This document shows positions 42,879 to 51,755 of a stretch of 64,000 nucleotides of DNA, one piece after another. The stretch comes from Acidovorax sp. RAC01 (GTDB lineage: Bacteria; Pseudomonadota; Gammaproteobacteria; Burkholderiales; Burkholderiaceae_C). Position 1 is the first letter of the stretch, and the number at the start of each line of letters is the position of its first letter. The notes below the pieces were generated by a model, which was not told the DNA's origin, did not search any database, and saw only the letters and a program-made list of their open reading frames with translations. The stretch covers positions 3,963,501 through 4,027,500 of the forward strand of contig NZ_CP016447.1 in NCBI RefSeq assembly GCF_001714725.1, written 5' to 3'. The translations under genes and the position numbers were made by a program.

Positions 42879-44504
42879 ATGACATTGCCCACACGCCCCC
42901 CCGCCCTGCGGCCCACCCCGGGCACCGTGGGCCCGGCTGCGGCCACCGCGGCGGATGCGGGCATTGCCGCCGACGAAGGCCGTTACCTGGCGCTGCAGGC
43001 GCGCGATGCGCGCTTTGACGGGAGGTTTTTTACCGGGGTGACGTCCACGGGCATCTACTGCCGGCCGGTGTGCGCCGTGCGCACGCCGCGGCGTGAGAAC
43101 TGCCGCTTTTTCACCCTGGCGGCCCAGGCCGAGAGCGCGGGGTTCCGGCCCTGCCTGCGCTGTCGGCCCGAAGTGGCGCCGCAGGCGATGGCATGGTCGG
43201 TGCAGGACGCCACCGGCATCCTGGTGCAGCAGGCCGTGCGCCTGCTGGATGCACCGGACTTCGCGGCGGCCCATGACGTGCAGGGCGCCACGGTGGCGCG
43301 GCTGGCCCAGCGCCTGGGCGTGAGCGACCGGCACCTGCGCCGCATTTTCGAGGCGGCGCTCGGGGTCTCGCCCTTGCAATACCTCCAGACACGGCGGCTG
43401 CTCACGGCCAAACAACTGCTGACCGACACGCCCATGCCAGTCACGCAGGTGGCGCTGGCCAGCGGCTTTGGCAGCGTGCGCCGCTTCAACGCCGCGTTTT
43501 CAACGCACTACGGGCTCAACCCCACCCAGCTGCGCCGTGGCGCGGCGCCGCTGCAGGCCGGCGCCCACCGGAGTGCAGCCAGCGCAACCCTGCGGCTGGC
43601 CTGGCGCCCGCCCATGGATGTACCGGCCCTGCTGGCGTTTTTCGAGCGCAGGCGTTTCGTCGGGGTCGAGGCCGTGCTGACCGATGCCACGGCGCCCACC
43701 CTGCGCCGCACGGTACGGCTGCCGGGCGGCATCACCGGCTGGCTCAGTGCGCAGTTCGACACCACACGCCACCTGGTGCTGCTGAACACCAGCGAAAGCC
43801 TGTACCCCGCATTGCCCGAGGTGATCCGCCGCGTGCGCGCCATGCTCGACCTGGACGCAGACCCGGCCGCCATCAACGCCGTGCTGGGCCCGGTGTTCCC
43901 CGGTTGCGACGGGCTCAGGGTGCCGGGCGCGTTCGACGGGTTCGAGCTGGCCGTGCGGGCCGTGCTGGGCCAGCAGATCACCGTGGCAGCCGCGCGCACG
44001 CTGGGCCAGCGCCTGGTGGAGCACCTGGGCGAGCCAGTGGCCACACCGTGGTCCGACCTGAACCGGCTCTTCCCCACGCCCGCCGTGCTGGCCAGCGCCA
44101 GCGGCGACACCCTGGGGCGGCTGGGCATCGTGCGCCAGCGCCAGGCGGCCATCGTGGCGCTGGCCCGCGCGGTAGACAGCGGGGCGCTGGCCCTCAATGC
44201 CCTTGCCGATGTGCCCGCCACCCTGGCCGCCCTCTGCGCCCTGCCCGGCATTGGCGACTGGACCGCCCAGTACATCGCCATGCGCGTGCTGCGATGGCCC
44301 GATGCGTTTCCAGCGGGTGACGTGGCCCTGCACAAGGCGCTGGGTGTGCAGGGCGAGCGCAACCCCGCGCGCGCCGCCCTGCAGGCGTCGGAAGCCTGGC
44401 GTCCTTGGCGCAGCTACGGGGTGGTCCGGGCCTGGACCGCACTGGCGGCGGGGGGCACCGCACGGTCCCCCGCGCCTGCGGCCGTCGATCATCAAAATCA
44501 ATAG
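42879..44504 (+). CDS. Ada-type phosphotriester sensor / AraC / AlkA glycosylase fusion
   Basis: This 541-residue fusion has an Ada N-terminal zinc domain with GIYCRPVCAVRTPRREN and FRPCLRCRPE (four Cys, one the methyl acceptor). An AraC helix-turn-helix follows (VARLAQRLGVSDRHLRRIFE and VTQVALASGFGSVRRFNAAF). The AlkA domain has LGQQITVAAARTL, LPGIGDWTAQYIAMRVL and catalytic Asp in FPAGDVAL. It should sense alkylated DNA, activate transcription and remove 3-methyladenine. The methyltransferase domain of E. coli Ada is missing; the next gene encodes it. ATG 42867 is an alternative start. The C-terminus runs into a repeat copy. Confidence 0.93.
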   Translation: MTLPTRPPALRPTPGTVGPAAATAADAGIAADEGRYLALQARDARFDGRFFTGVTSTGIYCRPVCAVRTPRRENCRFFTLAAQAESAGFRPCLRCRPEVAPQAMAWSVQDATGILVQQAVRLLDAPDFAAAHDVQGATVARLAQRLGVSDRHLRRIFEAALGVSPLQYLQTRRLLTAKQLLTDTPMPVTQVALASGFGSVRRFNAAFSTHYGLNPTQLRRGAAPLQAGAHRSAASATLRLAWRPPMDVPALLAFFERRRFVGVEAVLTDATAPTLRRTVRLPGGITGWLSAQFDTTRHLVLLNTSESLYPALPEVIRRVRAMLDLDADPAAINAVLGPVFPGCDGLRVPGAFDGFELAVRAVLGQQITVAAARTLGQRLVEHLGEPVATPWSDLNRLFPTPAVLASASGDTLGRLGIVRQRQAAIVALARAVDSGALALNALADVPATLAALCALPGIGDWTAQYIAMRVLRWPDAFPAGDVALHKALGVQGERNPARAALQASEAWRPWRSYGVVRAWTALAAGGTARSPAPAAVDHQNQ

Positions 44505-44560
44505 CAAACCGGCCCATCACATCAAGCGCCAGAGCCGTTTTTCACTCAGAATCGTCCAGA
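44496..44560 (+). repeat. Dispersed repeat, copy between alkA and ogt
   Basis: The head AAAATCAATAGCAAACC is followed by CATCAAGCGCCAGAGCC and GTTTTTCACTCA. It provides the last codons (HQNQ) and stop of the Ada/AlkA gene. Confidence 0.65.
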
Positions 44561-44562
44561 AC

Positions 44563-45129
44563 ATGCCCTATTCCCCCTCTACCGTACAGACGCGCATCGC
44601 CACCCGCCTGGGCCCGGTGCGCCTGGCGGCATCACCCATGGGCCTTGCCGGCCTGTGGTTTGAAGGCCAGCGCCACGAGCCGCAAGCCCACCTCCAGGGC
44701 CCGCTGGCCTGGGAACACGCCCCGGATCACCCGCTGCTGTTGCAGGCGGCAGCGCAGCTGGGCGACTACCTGGCTGGCACGCGCACCGCGTTCGATCTGC
44801 CGCTGGACCTGTCGAGCGGCACCCCGTTTCAGCAAGAGGTGTGGCGTGCCCTGCTGGCCGTGGGGCGCGGCACCACCACCAGCTATGGCGCGCTGGGGCG
44901 CCAGCTGGCCCGGCCGCTGGCCATGCGCGCGGTGGGCGCCGCCGTGGGCCGCAACCCGCTGAGCATCGTGGTGCCCTGCCACCGCGTGATCGGCTCGGGC
45001 GGCGCGCTCACGGGCTACGCCGGAGGGCTGGACCGCAAGACCGCACTGCTCACGCTGGAAGGTGCGTGGCCCGCGCCCGTGGCGAGCCCCGTTGCGGCCA
45101 GCGCCCCGCCCGCGCGGGCTTGCCGATGA
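44563..45129 (+). CDS. ogt: Methylated-DNA-protein-cysteine methyltransferase
   Basis: This 188-residue protein has VVPCHRVIGSGGALTGYAGG with acceptor Cys at about residue 139. FQQEVWRALLAVGRGTTTSYG is the helix-turn-helix DNA-binding part, and the final Ala/Pro tail is unusual. It removes alkyl groups from O6-alkylguanine or O4-alkylthymine. It lies 58 bp after the Ada/AlkA gene, separated by a repeat copy, so the pair rebuilds the adaptive response from two genes. The stop overlaps the next start by four bases (ATGA). Confidence 0.94.
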   Translation: MPYSPSTVQTRIATRLGPVRLAASPMGLAGLWFEGQRHEPQAHLQGPLAWEHAPDHPLLLQAAAQLGDYLAGTRTAFDLPLDLSSGTPFQQEVWRALLAVGRGTTTSYGALGRQLARPLAMRAVGAAVGRNPLSIVVPCHRVIGSGGALTGYAGGLDRKTALLTLEGAWPAPVASPVAASAPPARACR

Positions 45130-46052
45130 ACGGGGCGAGCGCAAAGCCCGTGTCCGGCTGGATCGGCGAGTTCGTAGTGCTGGCGGCCCTGTGGGGGGCG
45201 TCGTTCCTGTTCATGCGGCTGGGGGCATCAGAGTTTGGCCCCCTGCCCACGGCGGGGCTGCGCGTGGCGCTGGCCACCGTGTTCCTGTGGCCCATCATGC
45301 TGCGCCAGGGCCACCTGGGTGCTTTCCGGCAGCACTGGCGCCCCATCATGCTGGCGGGTGTCATCAACTCGGCGATTCCGTTTGCGCTGTTCGCATGGGC
45401 AGTGATGCACATCGCCACCGGCCTCACCTCCATCCTGAACGCCACCGTGCCCCTGTTTGGCGCGCTCATTGCCTGGATGTGGCTGGGCGACCGCATCACG
45501 CGGCTGCGGTGGGCCGGCCTGGCGCTGGGCTTTGCCGGTGTGGCGCTGCTGGCGTGGCGTGCCCCGGCAGGCACCGGCTTCAAGACGGACAGCGCGGCCT
45601 GGGCCATCGGGGCGTGCCTGCTGGCGTCGTGCTTTTACGGGCTGTCGGCCAGCTTCACACGCCGGTACCTCACCGGGGTGCCGCCGCTGGCCAATGCGGC
45701 GGGAAGCCAGCTGGGGGCAGCGCTCGGCCTGGCGCTGCCCACTGTGTGGCTGTGGCCTGCGCAGATGCCTGGCCTGCGCGCCTGGGCCGCCATTGCAGCC
45801 ATCGCCGTGCTGTGCACCGGTATTGCCTACATCCTCTATTTCAGGCTCATACAGCATGCGGGCCCCAGCCGGGCGCTGGCGGTGACCTTCATCACGCCGG
45901 TGTTCGCCGTGCTGTATGGGGTGCTTTTCCTGGGTGAGCGGGTCACCTTGTGGATGCTGGGATGCGCCGTGGTCATCGTGTGCGGCACCTTGCTGTCAAC
46001 GGGGCTTATCAGCACGATACGGCCTGCCGTAAGGCCGCCGGAGCAGCCATAA
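45126..46052 (+). CDS. EamA-family (DMT superfamily) transporter
   Basis: This 308-residue protein has ten membrane segments in two EamA repeats (about 15-145 and 155-295). It has LAALWGASFLFMRLG at the start of the first repeat and ATVPLFGALIAWMWLGDRI at its end. FITPVFAVLYGVLFLGERV comes near the end of the second. It is likely an exporter of amino acids or related metabolites. Its start overlaps the ogt stop, so it may be part of the DNA-repair operon. The substrate is unknown. Confidence 0.9.
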   Translation: MNGASAKPVSGWIGEFVVLAALWGASFLFMRLGASEFGPLPTAGLRVALATVFLWPIMLRQGHLGAFRQHWRPIMLAGVINSAIPFALFAWAVMHIATGLTSILNATVPLFGALIAWMWLGDRITRLRWAGLALGFAGVALLAWRAPAGTGFKTDSAAWAIGACLLASCFYGLSASFTRRYLTGVPPLANAAGSQLGAALGLALPTVWLWPAQMPGLRAWAAIAAIAVLCTGIAYILYFRLIQHAGPSRALAVTFITPVFAVLYGVLFLGERVTLWMLGCAVVIVCGTLLSTGLISTIRPAVRPPEQP

Positions 46053-46179
46053 TTTGGTTACATGCTTTTTCAATTGGCGGGCCATGAACTGACATCTGCG
46101 GCTCCCTGCGCGGATCCGGGCATGGCCGTGCCTGCCAGCGGCTGCACCAGCCGGGCCCGGCCACAGAACAGGGCTCCCC

Positions 46180-49100
46180 ATGGGTAACAACACCCTGGCT
46201 GCGGGCACGATCCTGATGCTGCTGCTGCTCGTGCTGGAGTGGCTGCCCCCCGCCGAATCGCTGAATCCGTCGCGCCGCACCGTCTGGCTGCTGGGTTTCA
46301 TAGGAGGCCTGGTGTCGGTGGCGTCGTTCACCGCCCTGCACTGGAACGCGCCCGAGCTGCGCGTGCTGGCCTACCCCACCGTGGTGGCGTTCATGGGCCT
46401 GTACTTTGGGGCCCTGGCGGCCGGAATCACCGCCGTGATGGCGCTGATGGCCGTGGCCTACGTGGCGCCCGCAGGCACGCTGGCGGCCGCCGCCGTGCTG
46501 GGCAGCACTGCGCTGCTGGCGCTGGGCTGGCGGGCGGCAGCCACCCGCATGCCGGTGCGCCGGGCCGCCTGGCTCGCGCTGGGCGGGCTGGTGGTCACCC
46601 TGCCCATGGTGGTGGCGGGGCTGCTGTGGCTGACCGGCCACCCATCGGGCGGCTTGGGCCCATGGGGCCTTGCCGTACCCTGGCACCACGGCGCAGGCGT
46701 GCTCATGCTGGGTATCGGGCGCCTGCTGCTGGCCGGCAAGGCCCGCGCAGAGCTGGCCCGTACCAGCACCCAGCAGGCGCTGGCCCAGCGCGAGCAGCAA
46801 CTGCAGCTGGCCATGGACTCGCTGGGCGGCGGCCGCTGGGAATGGGACGTGGCCGAGCGGCGGTTCTACTGCCACGGCGCTTTCTACGAATCATTCGGCA
46901 TCACCGCAGCCGATGCCGACGCCCCCGACCTGTGGCAACGCTGGTACGCCCGCCGCCACCCGGCCGATGCCCAGCGCAACGCGCAGGGCCTGGCGCGGGC
47001 GATGGACGGGCTGATGGACAGCTACGAAGCCGACTTCCGCGTGATGAACCTGCACGGCCAGTGGCGCTGGCTCATGTCGCGCGGCACCGTGGCACGGCGC
47101 GACGCCCAGGGCCGGCCCCTGCGGCTGGTGGGCATGGACGTGGACATCACGGCCCACCGCGAGGTCGAAGACGCGCTGCGCTCCTCGGAGGCCAAGTACA
47201 CCACCTTCTACCAGACCCTCCCCGACCCGGCGGGCATCTCGCGCATCTCGGACGGGCGCTACGTGGACGTCAACCCCGCGCTGTGCGACCTGATGGGCCT
47301 GCCGCGCGAGCAGATCGTGGGCCGCACGTCGTCAGAGCTGCGCATCTGGGCGTCGGACAAGGAGCGCAGCCGCCTGCTGGAGGCCTTCCTGCGCGATGGC
47401 AAGGTGGACCGCCTGCCCATGGTGGCGCAGAGCAAGGGCCAGCGTGTTCCGGGGCTGATGTCGGCCCGCTCGGTGATGATCGACGGCGAAAACTGCTTCG
47501 TGTTCGTGTTTCACGACATGACCGAGTTGCACCGCAGTGCCGAGGACCTGCGCGCCCTCAACAGCCTGCTGCAGCAGGCCGGGCGGCTGGCACGCCTGGG
47601 CGCCTGGGAAGACGAGCGCGGCAAAGGCCTGGTGTACTGGTCCGACGTGTGCTTTGACATCCACGGCCTGCCGCACGGCACGCCGCCGCCGCACGACTAC
47701 ATCGACCGCCATGTAGCGCCGGCGTACCGCGAGCCACTGCGCGAGAAATTCCGGGCGAGCATCCTGCAGCGCACGGAATGGAGCATGGAAATGGAAGTGC
47801 AGCACGCCGACGGACGGCTGCTGTGGGTGCGCGCGCGCGGCGAGCCCGTGGTTGAAAACGGTCGCGTCACGCGGGTGCGCGGCGTGATGCAGGACATCGA
47901 CGAAGCCAAGCGGGCCGAGCAGCGGCTTCGGCTGTCGGAAGAGCGCTTTTCGCGCATCTTTCAGCTCATGCCGTTTCCCATGGGGCTGTCCCACCGCGAT
48001 ACGGGCCGGTACGTGGACATCAACCCGGCGTGGGTCGAGATGCTGGGGATACCGCGGGAAGAAGCCATCGGGCACACCGCCATCGAGCTGGGCCTGTTCA
48101 GCGCCGAGGATCGCCAGCGCCTGGTGGAAGGCGCCGAGCGCAGCGGGCCGCCCGGCAGCGTGGAAGTGCAGCTCAACGTGCGGGGCCGCCCGCCGCGCAC
48201 GGTATTGCAGTCGATGCGGTCCACAGAGTTTGACGGCGCGCCCTGCTGGCTTTTTTCGGTGCACGACATCACCGACCGCAAGCGCAACGAAGAGCAGGTG
48301 CGCGAACGCGAAGAACTGCTGTCGCTGACGCTTTCGGCGGCATCGCTGGGCCTGTGGGACTGGGACCTGCGCTCGGGCACCGTCACCGGCGACAGCCGCT
48401 GGCGCGCCATGCGCAACCTGCCCGACACGGCAGGCGCTGCGCCCGCCATCCCGTGGAACCACGCGCTCGCACCCGATGATGCCGAGCGCATCGACAACGA
48501 ACTGGCTCGCCACCGGGAGCACCCCGCCACCCCGTTTGACGCCACCTGGCGTGTGGACCAGGGCGACGGACATGCCGTGCGCTGGGTGCGCAACCTGGGC
48601 AAGATCGTGGGGTTCGACGCGGACGGCACGCCGCGCCGCATGCTGGGCGTGGCCATCGACGTGACGCCCCAGCGCGAGCAGGAGGTGCTGCTGCAGCGCC
48701 TGGCCCTGTACGACGCGCTCACGGGCCTGCCCAACCGTGTGCTGCTGGCGCGCAAGCTGCAGGAGGGCATGCAGCACGCCCGCAAGGCAGGCTCCCTGCT
48801 GGGCGTGGCCTACCTCGACCTCGACGGATTCAAGCCCGTGAACGACCGCCTGGGCCACGGTGCGGGCGACCGCCTGCTGGTGGTGGTGGCCGGGCGACTG
48901 AAGAATGCACTGCGCGGCGTGGACTGCGTGGCGCGGCTGGGCGGCGACGAATTCGTCATCCTCATGCCCGACCTGCGCTCCCCGGACGACTGCGAGGCCA
49001 TGCTGCGCCGCGTGATGGAAAGCATCTCGGTGTTCTACCCGCTCGATGGCGAGCGCGTGGTGGTCACGGCCAGCATCGGTTACACGATTTTCCCCACCGA

Positions 49101-50019
49101 CGACGCCGATGCCGACGCCTTGCTGCGCCATGCAGACCAGGCCATGTACGCCGCCAAGCAGGCCGGGCGCAACCGATACCACCAGTTCGACGCCGCGCAG
49201 GAGCGCGCCCTGCAGCGCCTGCGCGAGCAAAACCGGCACCTGCGTGACGCGCTGGCCGATGCCCAGTTCACGCTGTACCTGCAGCCCAAGGTCGAGATGC
49301 GCACCGGCACGGTGGTGGGGGCAGAAGCGCTGTCGCGATGGATGCACCCCGAGCGCGGCCTGGTGGCGCCGGGCGAGTTCCTGCCGCTGCTGGAAGGCAC
49401 CGAACTGGAAATCGGCTTTGGTGAATGGGTGCTGGAAACCGCGCTCGACACGCTCGAGCGCCTGCAGGCCCACGGCACCCCGCTGCCGCTGAGCATCAAC
49501 ATCGCCGCGCAGCACCTGCAGCGCCCCGGCTTTGCGCAGTGGGTGGCCCAATGCCTGGCGCGACGGCCCCACGTACCGGCCAGCCTGCTGGAGATCGAGA
49601 TCACCGAAAGCGCGGCGCTGTACGACCTGATGTCGGTGGCCGACACCCTGACGGCACTGCGCGCCCTGGGGGTGACCGTGTCGCTGGACGACTTTGGCAC
49701 CGGGTATTCGTCGCTTACGTACCTGCGGCGGCTGCCCATGGACACGCTCAAGATCGACCAGAGCTTTGTGCACGGCATGATGGGCGACCCCGGCGACCTG
49801 GCCATCGTCCAGGGCGTCATAGGCCTGGCGCGCTCATTCGGCTACCGCGTGATCGCCGAAGGCGTGGAAACCGTGGAGCAGGGCCAGATGCTGCTGCAGC
49901 TCGGCTGCATGCACGCGCAGGGCTATTGCATCGCGCGGCCCATGCCGCTGGAGAACTTTATCGAGTGGGCAGACGGCTGGGAGCCGCCCGCAAGCTGGAA
50001 GCGCCCGCGGCCTGTGTAG
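46180..50019 (+). CDS. Membrane PAS-GGDEF-EAL cyclic-di-GMP enzyme
   Basis: This 1279-residue protein has an N-terminal membrane domain with about six segments in residues 1-185, resembling the 5TMR-LYT or MASE sensing domains. Four or five PAS domains follow (about 205-850). A GGDEF domain (about 845-1005) has intact RLGGDEFVIL and an RGVD product-inhibition site five residues upstream. An EAL domain (about 1025-1270) has AEALSRW, NIAAQHL, EITES, SLDDFGTGYSS, KIDQSF and AEGVE, all expected for catalysis. Both synthesis and breakdown of c-di-GMP look possible. It stands alone and has no visible partner. Confidence 0.94.
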   Translation: MGNNTLAAGTILMLLLLVLEWLPPAESLNPSRRTVWLLGFIGGLVSVASFTALHWNAPELRVLAYPTVVAFMGLYFGALAAGITAVMALMAVAYVAPAGTLAAAAVLGSTALLALGWRAAATRMPVRRAAWLALGGLVVTLPMVVAGLLWLTGHPSGGLGPWGLAVPWHHGAGVLMLGIGRLLLAGKARAELARTSTQQALAQREQQLQLAMDSLGGGRWEWDVAERRFYCHGAFYESFGITAADADAPDLWQRWYARRHPADAQRNAQGLARAMDGLMDSYEADFRVMNLHGQWRWLMSRGTVARRDAQGRPLRLVGMDVDITAHREVEDALRSSEAKYTTFYQTLPDPAGISRISDGRYVDVNPALCDLMGLPREQIVGRTSSELRIWASDKERSRLLEAFLRDGKVDRLPMVAQSKGQRVPGLMSARSVMIDGENCFVFVFHDMTELHRSAEDLRALNSLLQQAGRLARLGAWEDERGKGLVYWSDVCFDIHGLPHGTPPPHDYIDRHVAPAYREPLREKFRASILQRTEWSMEMEVQHADGRLLWVRARGEPVVENGRVTRVRGVMQDIDEAKRAEQRLRLSEERFSRIFQLMPFPMGLSHRDTGRYVDINPAWVEMLGIPREEAIGHTAIELGLFSAEDRQRLVEGAERSGPPGSVEVQLNVRGRPPRTVLQSMRSTEFDGAPCWLFSVHDITDRKRNEEQVREREELLSLTLSAASLGLWDWDLRSGTVTGDSRWRAMRNLPDTAGAAPAIPWNHALAPDDAERIDNELARHREHPATPFDATWRVDQGDGHAVRWVRNLGKIVGFDADGTPRRMLGVAIDVTPQREQEVLLQRLALYDALTGLPNRVLLARKLQEGMQHARKAGSLLGVAYLDLDGFKPVNDRLGHGAGDRLLVVVAGRLKNALRGVDCVARLGGDEFVILMPDLRSPDDCEAMLRRVMESISVFYPLDGERVVVTASIGYTIFPTDDADADALLRHADQAMYAAKQAGRNRYHQFDAAQERALQRLREQNRHLRDALADAQFTLYLQPKVEMRTGTVVGAEALSRWMHPERGLVAPGEFLPLLEGTELEIGFGEWVLETALDTLERLQAHGTPLPLSINIAAQHLQRPGFAQWVAQCLARRPHVPASLLEIEITESAALYDLMSVADTLTALRALGVTVSLDDFGTGYSSLTYLRRLPMDTLKIDQSFVHGMMGDPGDLAIVQGVIGLARSFGYRVIAEGVETVEQGQMLLQLGCMHAQGYCIARPMPLENFIEWADGWEPPASWKRPRPV

Positions 50020-50506
50020 AACGCAGCGCCCGGCAGGCATGTGCAGTGTGGCTGGCCCCGGCGCAGGGGCTGCCTGCAAGAGCGGCGCCCGCCGGAGGGA
50101 GCCACCTTCACCCGGAATGGCCAGCGAACCCGTCGCCGCTGCGGAGTGTGCCGTGGGCGAAGGGGTGGGATCGCTGCAAAAGAGGCATCCAGTTGACCCC
50201 TGTGGCTTGTTAGGAAAAACTTTATTGCTATTTAAATCATAGCAGATCCGTTTTCCAGCCGACCGGGCCCGCGACCTCAACGCCGCCGCAGCCCTGTCGC
50301 TCCGCAAAGCCGGCCAACCCGGCCTCGCAGCAGAACGCCCGACGCCTTCACCGTACCGGCGCTGGCACAGGCGTCTGCGGGTTTCTCGCGGCAAGCGCCC
50401 AATGCCCTTGCCCCGCCGCGCGCACACCTCAGCCCGCACTCCACGCCTGCGGGCCTGCCTTCGGCCGGCCGTGGCGCACCGTCACGCCTCAAGCCCCTGC
50501 AGCGGC
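50020..50506. other. Intergenic region between convergent genes
   Basis: No gene is supported. A partial copy of the dispersed repeat lies at about 50215-50246 (TTATTGCTATTTAAATCATA). No strong terminator stem was found. Confidence 0.5.
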
Positions 50507-50842
50507 TCAATGCAGCAGGCTGGCCGAGCGCGGCACCTTGGCCGGCGCAGCGCGCTTGATCTTGCGGAAGATGGTGCGCACGGCCCGGGCAAGCGCCTCA
50601 TCCAGCGCGGTGCGCCAATCCTTGGCCACAGACGACACCACCACCAGGCCGCGCCCTTCGGTCTTCACTTCGAGCTGGCAGCGCTTGTCGCGCCCGCCGC
50701 GCGGGCCGTTCAGGTCCGACATCTGGACCTCGGCGCGTGGAACCTGCCACCCCAGACGGCGAAACACAAACCGCACCCGGCGCTCGACCTGGTCGCGCAT
50801 GTGGGAGCCCTCTGGATCGCGTGTTCGGAAAAGCACTTGCAT
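50507..50842 (-). CDS. HPF/RaiA-like ribosome-associated protein
   Basis: This 111-residue protein has the short HPF fold: MQVLFRTRDPEGSHMRDQVE, RVRFVFRRLGWQVPRAEVQM and LDEALARAVRTIFRKIKRA with a basic helix. Members bind the 30S subunit and help dimerise or silence ribosomes during starvation. The basic C-terminus AKVPRSASLLH is not typical. The long-form zinc-binding tail is missing. An AGGAGA ribosome site lies eight bases ahead of the ATG. It is divergent from a 60-residue gene at 51064. Confidence 0.75.
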   Translation of the reverse strand: MQVLFRTRDPEGSHMRDQVERRVRFVFRRLGWQVPRAEVQMSDLNGPRGGRDKRCQLEVKTEGRGLVVVSSVAKDWRTALDEALARAVRTIFRKIKRAAPAKVPRSASLLH

Positions 50843-51063
50843 GACATGTCTCCTGGTTGAAAAGACCTTGAACCGGGTGTGAAGCCTAGGGCGGGTGCAT
50901 GGCACGAACCAGCAGGTTTTTCGGAAGCCCGACCTCGTCGTGGGCTGAGTGGGCGACTGCACAGGTTTTATCTACGTGAAGCTGCGGCCCAGCGAGGTTT
51001 TTCCGAAAGATCGGCGGCCCTAGATTGCAGTGTCTGCAACACCACTGTCCAAGGAGCCCCACC

Positions 51064-51246
51064 ATGAGAATCCGCCCCACGCTCACCGCACTGCTGCTGG
51101 GCAAGCTGCGCCAGATCCTCGATGAGGTACGCCACTTTCTGGCCGCACCGGCCCGTTCTGCCCGCCAGCCTGTGCTGATCCCGATCAAGTCCGAGCGGCG
51201 CCTGCGCCCCGGCCACCCGCCCGGCCGGTATCGCCGCTACGACTGA
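51064..51246 (+). CDS. Small basic protein, unknown
   Basis: This 60-residue protein starts MRIRPTLTALLLGKLRQIL, has an amphipathic helix and then a basic tail ending GRYRRYD. It has no recognised family. An AAGGAG ribosome site with good spacing supports translation. It lies between the HPF-like gene and the TerB-like gene and is probably co-transcribed with the latter (56 bp apart). Confidence 0.55.
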   Translation: MRIRPTLTALLLGKLRQILDEVRHFLAAPARSARQPVLIPIKSERRLRPGHPPGRYRRYD

Positions 51247-51302
51247 TCTTTCAGCCCTGCCCCACGCCGTTTTCCCCACCCGATTCCGCACAGGAGGATT
51301 TC

Positions 51303-51704
51303 ATGCGCAACTACGCCCCCAACAGCCCCGAAGCCGCCGCACGCATCGTGGCGCTGGTCCTGATTTCAGACGGCAATGTGTGCCGCTCGGAAGTCGACAC
51401 GCTCCGGCATCTGGAGGTCGAAGAAGAGCTGGGCCTGGCGCCCGGTGGGTTTGCGCGGGTGGTCAAAGACTTGTGCGAGGACCTGCTGATGGGCGCGCAC
51501 AGCACACGGTCCATGACGGCGCACCTGGATGAGCCGATGCTCGCATCGCTGATGGGTTCCATCACAGAGCCTGCACTGCGCGAGAAGGTGCTGCACCTGG
51601 CGGGTGCTGCGGCCCGCGCCGACCACTACCTGGCCGACGCCGAAGCGCGCGTGATGCACGTCGCCTGGAGCCGCTGGTCGCCGGAAGTGGCCGCAGCCAT
51701 CTGA
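51303..51704 (+). CDS. TerB-like helical protein
   Basis: This 133-residue protein is all-helical with repeated acidic pairs: ARIVALVLISDGNVCRSEVD and HYLADAEARVMHVAWSRW. The pattern of paired Asp-x-x-x-Glu helices resembles TerB and related proteins, which bind metal or sense stress. GGAGG with a five-base spacer precedes the ATG. It could be part of a stress group with the HPF-like gene, but the family call is tentative. Confidence 0.6.
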   Translation: MRNYAPNSPEAAARIVALVLISDGNVCRSEVDTLRHLEVEEELGLAPGGFARVVKDLCEDLLMGAHSTRSMTAHLDEPMLASLMGSITEPALREKVLHLAGAAARADHYLADAEARVMHVAWSRWSPEVAAAI

Positions 51705-51755
51705 CTTTGAAGCATGGCCGCCCGAGCGTCCGCGCTCCAGCGGCTGGCAACCCCG

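Noticed and set aside
47332..49773. Minus-strand open frame of 813 codons
   Set aside because: It is antisense to the PAS-GGDEF-EAL gene, whose catalytic motifs are all intact.
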